DNA of 15,292 bases from Actinomycetales bacterium (GTDB lineage Bacteria > Actinomycetota > Actinomycetes > Actinomycetales > JAHECE01): the NCBI GenBank assembly GCA_024641895.1, contig JAHECE010000033.1:1-15292 (forward strand), given 5' to 3'. The position numbers and the translations under genes are program-made. Below the pieces are notes generated by a model. It did not search any database and was not told the origin of the DNA. It was given only the letters and a program-made list of their open reading frames with translations. Position 1 is the first letter of the stretch. Each line of letters opens with the position of its first letter. Shown here in pieces: positions 13,001-15,292 of this stretch.

Positions 13001-15292
13001 ATTGCCGTCCAACCGTCCCTCGCCGCGATCGCGCGCGGCGTGCACCTCGCGAACCGGCGACTGTTCGACGTCCGGGACCAGGTGGGTGGCGCGTGGGTCG
13101 AGTCGCTCCAGTTCGTCGAGCTGTACGAGGACCGGGCCATCGAGGCGGCCGAGGCGGCGATCCGGCTCGCCGGCGAGCGTCAACCCGAGGGTGCCGTCCT
13201 CGCGGCCGAGCGATTCCTGCTCGAGGGGTGCCAGGGCAGGCCGGGCCTGCCCGCTCCGGACTACAGCTCCGGGGCGTGGCGAACCGTCCGAGTCGCGGCG
13301 GCAGAGCACGAGGGGGCCGTCGATCACGACGTCGTCGCACTGTCCTTCACGAGCATCGGGACCACCGCCCGGGCGGAACAGCGGATCACCCAGGCACAGC
13401 GACGCATCCTCGACCACCTCATCGACGAGGGGATCGACCAGCCTCAGGCCGACCCGCAGCTCTACAACACGCTCTACGAGCTGCTCCTGCCCCCGAGCAT
13501 GAAGGGCCAGGGACCGGCGACGGAGAACGTGATGTTCGTCGTCGACGCGGTCGCCTCGACGATTCCGTTCGAGCTGCTCGCGACCCGGGGCTCGCAGGAG
13601 GCTCCGCTGCCGCTCGCGGTGGAGACAGGCATGCTCCGCAGGCTCGAGACCACCACGTTCCGGGACTCGGTCCGGCCCGCCGCGGGTGCGCGCGCGCTGG
13701 TGATCGGCGACCCCGCCGGCGTGCGGCCGCGGCTCGCGGGCGCCCGCACGGAGGCCAGGCGCGTCGCGGCCAAGCTCGCCGAACGAGGGTTCGAGGTCAC
13801 GGCACTGATCTCCGAGTCCGACGACGACGAGTCCGTGACGATCACCCGAATCATGAACGCCCTCTTCGAGCACGACTACCGCATCATCCACATCGCGGCG
13901 CACGGCACGTACGAGTCGGAGTTCAAGAATGGCATCCTCATCGGCGCCGATACCCTGCTCACCGCCCACGAGGTGCGCCAGATGCGGGCGACACCGGACC
14001 TCGTGTTCCTCAACGCCTGCCACGTCGGCTCGGTCGTCCTGCGTCGCGGAGCGGGCGACGAGCCGGGCGGGCAGCCGCTCAACGCACCCGGCCGGATGGC
14101 CTCCAGCCTCGCCCGCCAGCTCATCGACGACGGCGTCCGCGGCGTCGTCGCCGCGGCCTGGGCCGTGGACGACGCCGCGGCGGCAGCCTTCGCCGAGAGG
14201 TTCTACGACGACCTCCTGGGCCCCTACGACCTCGGCGAGGCGGCGAAGAACGCGCGAAGCGCCATCTACCGGACGTATCCCGAGGTCAACACCTGGGGCG
14301 CCTACCAGATCTACGGGCCGCCGGCGATGCGCATCAACCTGGGCGAGGCGACACACCGGGAGAGCCGCGCCACGATCTCCCGCAAGCAGTTCCGCGACGA
14401 GCTGCGCAGCCTGAGCCGACGGGCGGACGACGCCCCCGACGACGAGCGCGCCACGCTCGTGACCGCACTGCGGGACCTGCTCACGAACGCGCCCGAGCAG
14501 TGGCGGGGCGGAGCCGAGCTCGATGCCGAGGCGGTCGCCTGGTCGGGCCTCGGCGAGTACGGGACGGCGGTCGAGCGCTTCCAGCAGGCCCTTCGAGCCT
14601 GGGAGGGCGGAGCCCCGCTCAGCCTCGTCGAGCGCCTCGTCGACGCGATGGTGAGGCTCGCCCGGCAGCTCGACGAGGACAGATCCGAGCAGCACAGGCT
14701 CGACAAGGCGGCCGACGACCTCCTCGACGCCCTGCTGCGAGTCCAAGGCGAGACTCCCGAGCTGCTGGCTATCCGCGGTTCCCTTCTCAGGCGCCGGGGC
14801 ACGTCGGGTGAGCGGCCCAGCTGGTCGACCCTCCGCGAGGCCACGGACTCCTACGAGCGCGCGATGGAGCGCAACAGGGAGCGGACGGGATCTCCCGGCG
14901 TCTCCTACGGACTGGACTGGGTCACGCTCGAGTGGCTCGTCAAGCGGCGCGGCGAGACGCCGCCCGACATCGACAAGCTCCTCGCCGTGATCGACTCGTG
15001 CGTCGCGGACGCAAGGGCCCAGGCGTGCGCCGGCTTCCGGTGGCGGGCTGCCGGGCCAGACGCCGCGCTGGCGCGCGCGCTGGTCACCGACACCCTGCGG
15101 GAGCGGGCCGACGCGATCGTCGAGCACTACCACCGCGTCTTCACGGAGGGATCCAACCGGCGGGAGCGGCTCGCCGTCGCGGAGCGCCTCGAGATCCTGC
15201 GGTCCTGCCTGTCCGCGACGAAGGACACGGATGCCTGGACGGTTCTCCAGGAGATCGAGAACGACGTCTCGAGCTGGGGGGCCGTGCGCGAG
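10076..15292 (+). CDS. Giant alpha/beta-hydrolase–CHAT protease fusion with TPR-like tail (C-terminus off the right edge)
   Basis: The frame is open from ATG 10076 to the window end: 1739 codons, no stop. Visible parts, in order: (1) residues 1–190, a small N-terminal region, unrecognised. (2) About 195–500, an alpha/beta hydrolase with an oxyanion HGT (205–207), nucleophile SHSRGG (Ser269), Asp439 in DHDFVV and His468 in THSNYF. (3) About 535–800, an LCAT-like second hydrolase (VLIPDVFGT, GFDWTLP) whose nucleophile position is Gly619 (VVAVGAGGL), although Asp754 and His776 remain. (4) About 849–1035, a domain resembling the macro/leucine-aminopeptidase N-terminal fold often seen before CHAT (VVHGDITHLDVPVMVG). 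(5) About 1140–1430, a CHAT caspase-like protease with His1276 (IAAHG) and Cys1315 (LNACH). (6) A helical tail with TPR-like units near 1487–1508 and 1590. It probably acts in the cytoplasm; no signal peptide or membrane helix is seen. CHAT proteins often act in prokaryotic conflict systems, so an esterase effector controlled by a protease is a reasonable but unproven reading. Confidence 0.85.
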   Translation, partial: MTTKLRLSGIRVESPGHDPVGRLLRDDAGFEVVGEVRTGGSRADVEDVDLEVAPDDILEITDADGFLTFRRVSAMLADDPSVARSGDTAAAVRVAATRDGLGPVRSVRQIRLTLPPDVANAVQQLPDVGRGALPSGVLDLAAKPAMAKIVDWVDQPVAAGDPNWHEKPKPRGVYQIGSDIRLDPRGLTEPGALQASDAPWLMLLHGTFSHTEAGFGGLRGREFENLAHAYGGRLLALEHATLGLSPAQNALQAAEVLPAGTRLHLVSHSRGGLVGDVLALAGADVWPGTDLYARWGQSNHPDVAALAQLRAVVRGKEIRVERFARVASPARGTTLASRRLDTYAKYLFHVFWAIPVLRETGTAAVIEKFLLALLDKRSDPRLVPGLEAMMPESPFIKWLNTAPPIDDGMAAIAGDVQGGGVFKRLALLAANLFYRGDHDFVVNTSAMSGGVPRVTPREASFQGPAVTHSNYFNRDDTRRAVLAWLAATGAQAPGFAAPGGPPAQSRAVVARRGTEGQVVLIPDVFGTVLDAEGTLVWPSVAALSGGIGEILGTMRSLVPGGLTGAYEALATALGAHFDVRPLGFDWTLPAEATAGKLRVALQTILDDAAGRPVHVVAVGAGGLRLLAALGQAEGLAHSIAGAKGRVLLISPPVGGSWRIAATLKGHDELSARLALLDPTRDATGVGAALAALPGLAELLPDGAPFPVDVLSRARDSRLLAPVATPVGVLLGSRTPTVVDWSAEKATFVTSTEGDGLVPTAAAPLPGAATSWSPMSHAEILSTAAGTGQVVELLRRGTSAGLLASAPSGPALRAPLVPFEGHVEFPSDVDLALAPVGISVTAGPAPARAIRLSVVHGDITHLDVPVMVGAYDGTPLRGAEHVLDHRFGGSLSARAALGQLAGPFGTCDVIRRPGGPGAAVVLGIGNPGELTPGQLTASVTQAILKLVLTQRDDGTCPPGHGLTVASVLIGTSGNGAIAVQPSLAAIARGVHLANRRLFDVRDQVGGAWVESLQFVELYEDRAIEAAEAAIRLAGERQPEGAVLAAERFLLEGCQGRPGLPAPDYSSGAWRTVRVAAAEHEGAVDHDVVALSFTSIGTTARAEQRITQAQRRILDHLIDEGIDQPQADPQLYNTLYELLLPPSMKGQGPATENVMFVVDAVASTIPFELLATRGSQEAPLPLAVETGMLRRLETTTFRDSVRPAAGARALVIGDPAGVRPRLAGARTEARRVAAKLAERGFEVTALISESDDDESVTITRIMNALFEHDYRIIHIAAHGTYESEFKNGILIGADTLLTAHEVRQMRATPDLVFLNACHVGSVVLRRGAGDEPGGQPLNAPGRMASSLARQLIDDGVRGVVAAAWAVDDAAAAAFAERFYDDLLGPYDLGEAAKNARSAIYRTYPEVNTWGAYQIYGPPAMRINLGEATHRESRATISRKQFRDELRSLSRRADDAPDDERATLVTALRDLLTNAPEQWRGGAELDAEAVAWSGLGEYGTAVERFQQALRAWEGGAPLSLVERLVDAMVRLARQLDEDRSEQHRLDKAADDLLDALLRVQGETPELLAIRGSLLRRRGTSGERPSWSTLREATDSYERAMERNRERTGSPGVSYGLDWVTLEWLVKRRGETPPDIDKLLAVIDSCVADARAQACAGFRWRAAGPDAALARALVTDTLRERADAIVEHYHRVFTEGSNRRERLAVAERLEILRSCLSATKDTDAWTVLQEIENDVSSWGAVRE

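Noticed and set aside
12389..15133. 914-codon open frame on the minus strand opposite the CHAT gene
   Set aside because: It is a codon-position shadow of the plus-strand gene. It is Arg/Gly/Asp/Val-rich without domain motifs, whereas the plus frame carries clear catalytic motifs.

Overview
The window is high-GC DNA with strong G/C third-codon bias, GTG starts, many 4-bp gene overlaps and apparent leaderless promoters. This points to an actinobacterium. The nadD–rsfS–phosphatase order and the protein style resemble Cellulomonas and relatives (Micrococcales), but that genus-level guess is inference only.

Left part (1–2607). A minus-strand gene runs off the left edge. It encodes a secreted matrixin-like zinc metalloprotease followed by a Pro/Ala/Glu-rich linker and beta-rich, adhesin-like repeats. 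A spacer of about 490 bp follows, holding hairpins and one doubtful small ORF. Next come a very stable hairpin and a minus-strand tRNA-Ala(GGC).

Housekeeping block, all minus strand (2608–7203). Read in transcription order it is proA, a 222-bp gap, then a tight cluster: a 50-aa membrane protein, nadD (NAD synthesis), an unrecognised repeat-rich single-span membrane protein, rsfS (ribosome silencing factor) and a histidine phosphatase. Four of these junctions overlap or are under 20 bp apart, so this is probably one operon. The phosphatase sits where mycobacteria carry the GpgP-type phosphatase.

Transporter (7263–9878, plus strand). A two-gene ABC exporter of the polyketide-antibiotic type diverges from proA. 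Both divergent genes show a -10 box exactly 7 nt before the ATG, the layout of leaderless mRNAs.

Right part (10076 to the edge, plus strand). One uninterrupted reading frame of at least 1739 codons runs off the right edge. In order it shows an N-terminal small domain, an alpha/beta hydrolase with an intact Ser-Asp-His set, a second LCAT-like hydrolase whose nucleophile Ser is Gly, a macro/leucine-aminopeptidase-N-like domain, a CHAT (caspase-like) protease domain with its His and Cys, and a helical TPR-like tail. A lipase-like effector joined to a caspase-like protease in one chain suggests a conflict, cell-death or regulated-proteolysis protein. It is the most interesting item in the window. 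Neither of the two largest proteins is complete here.
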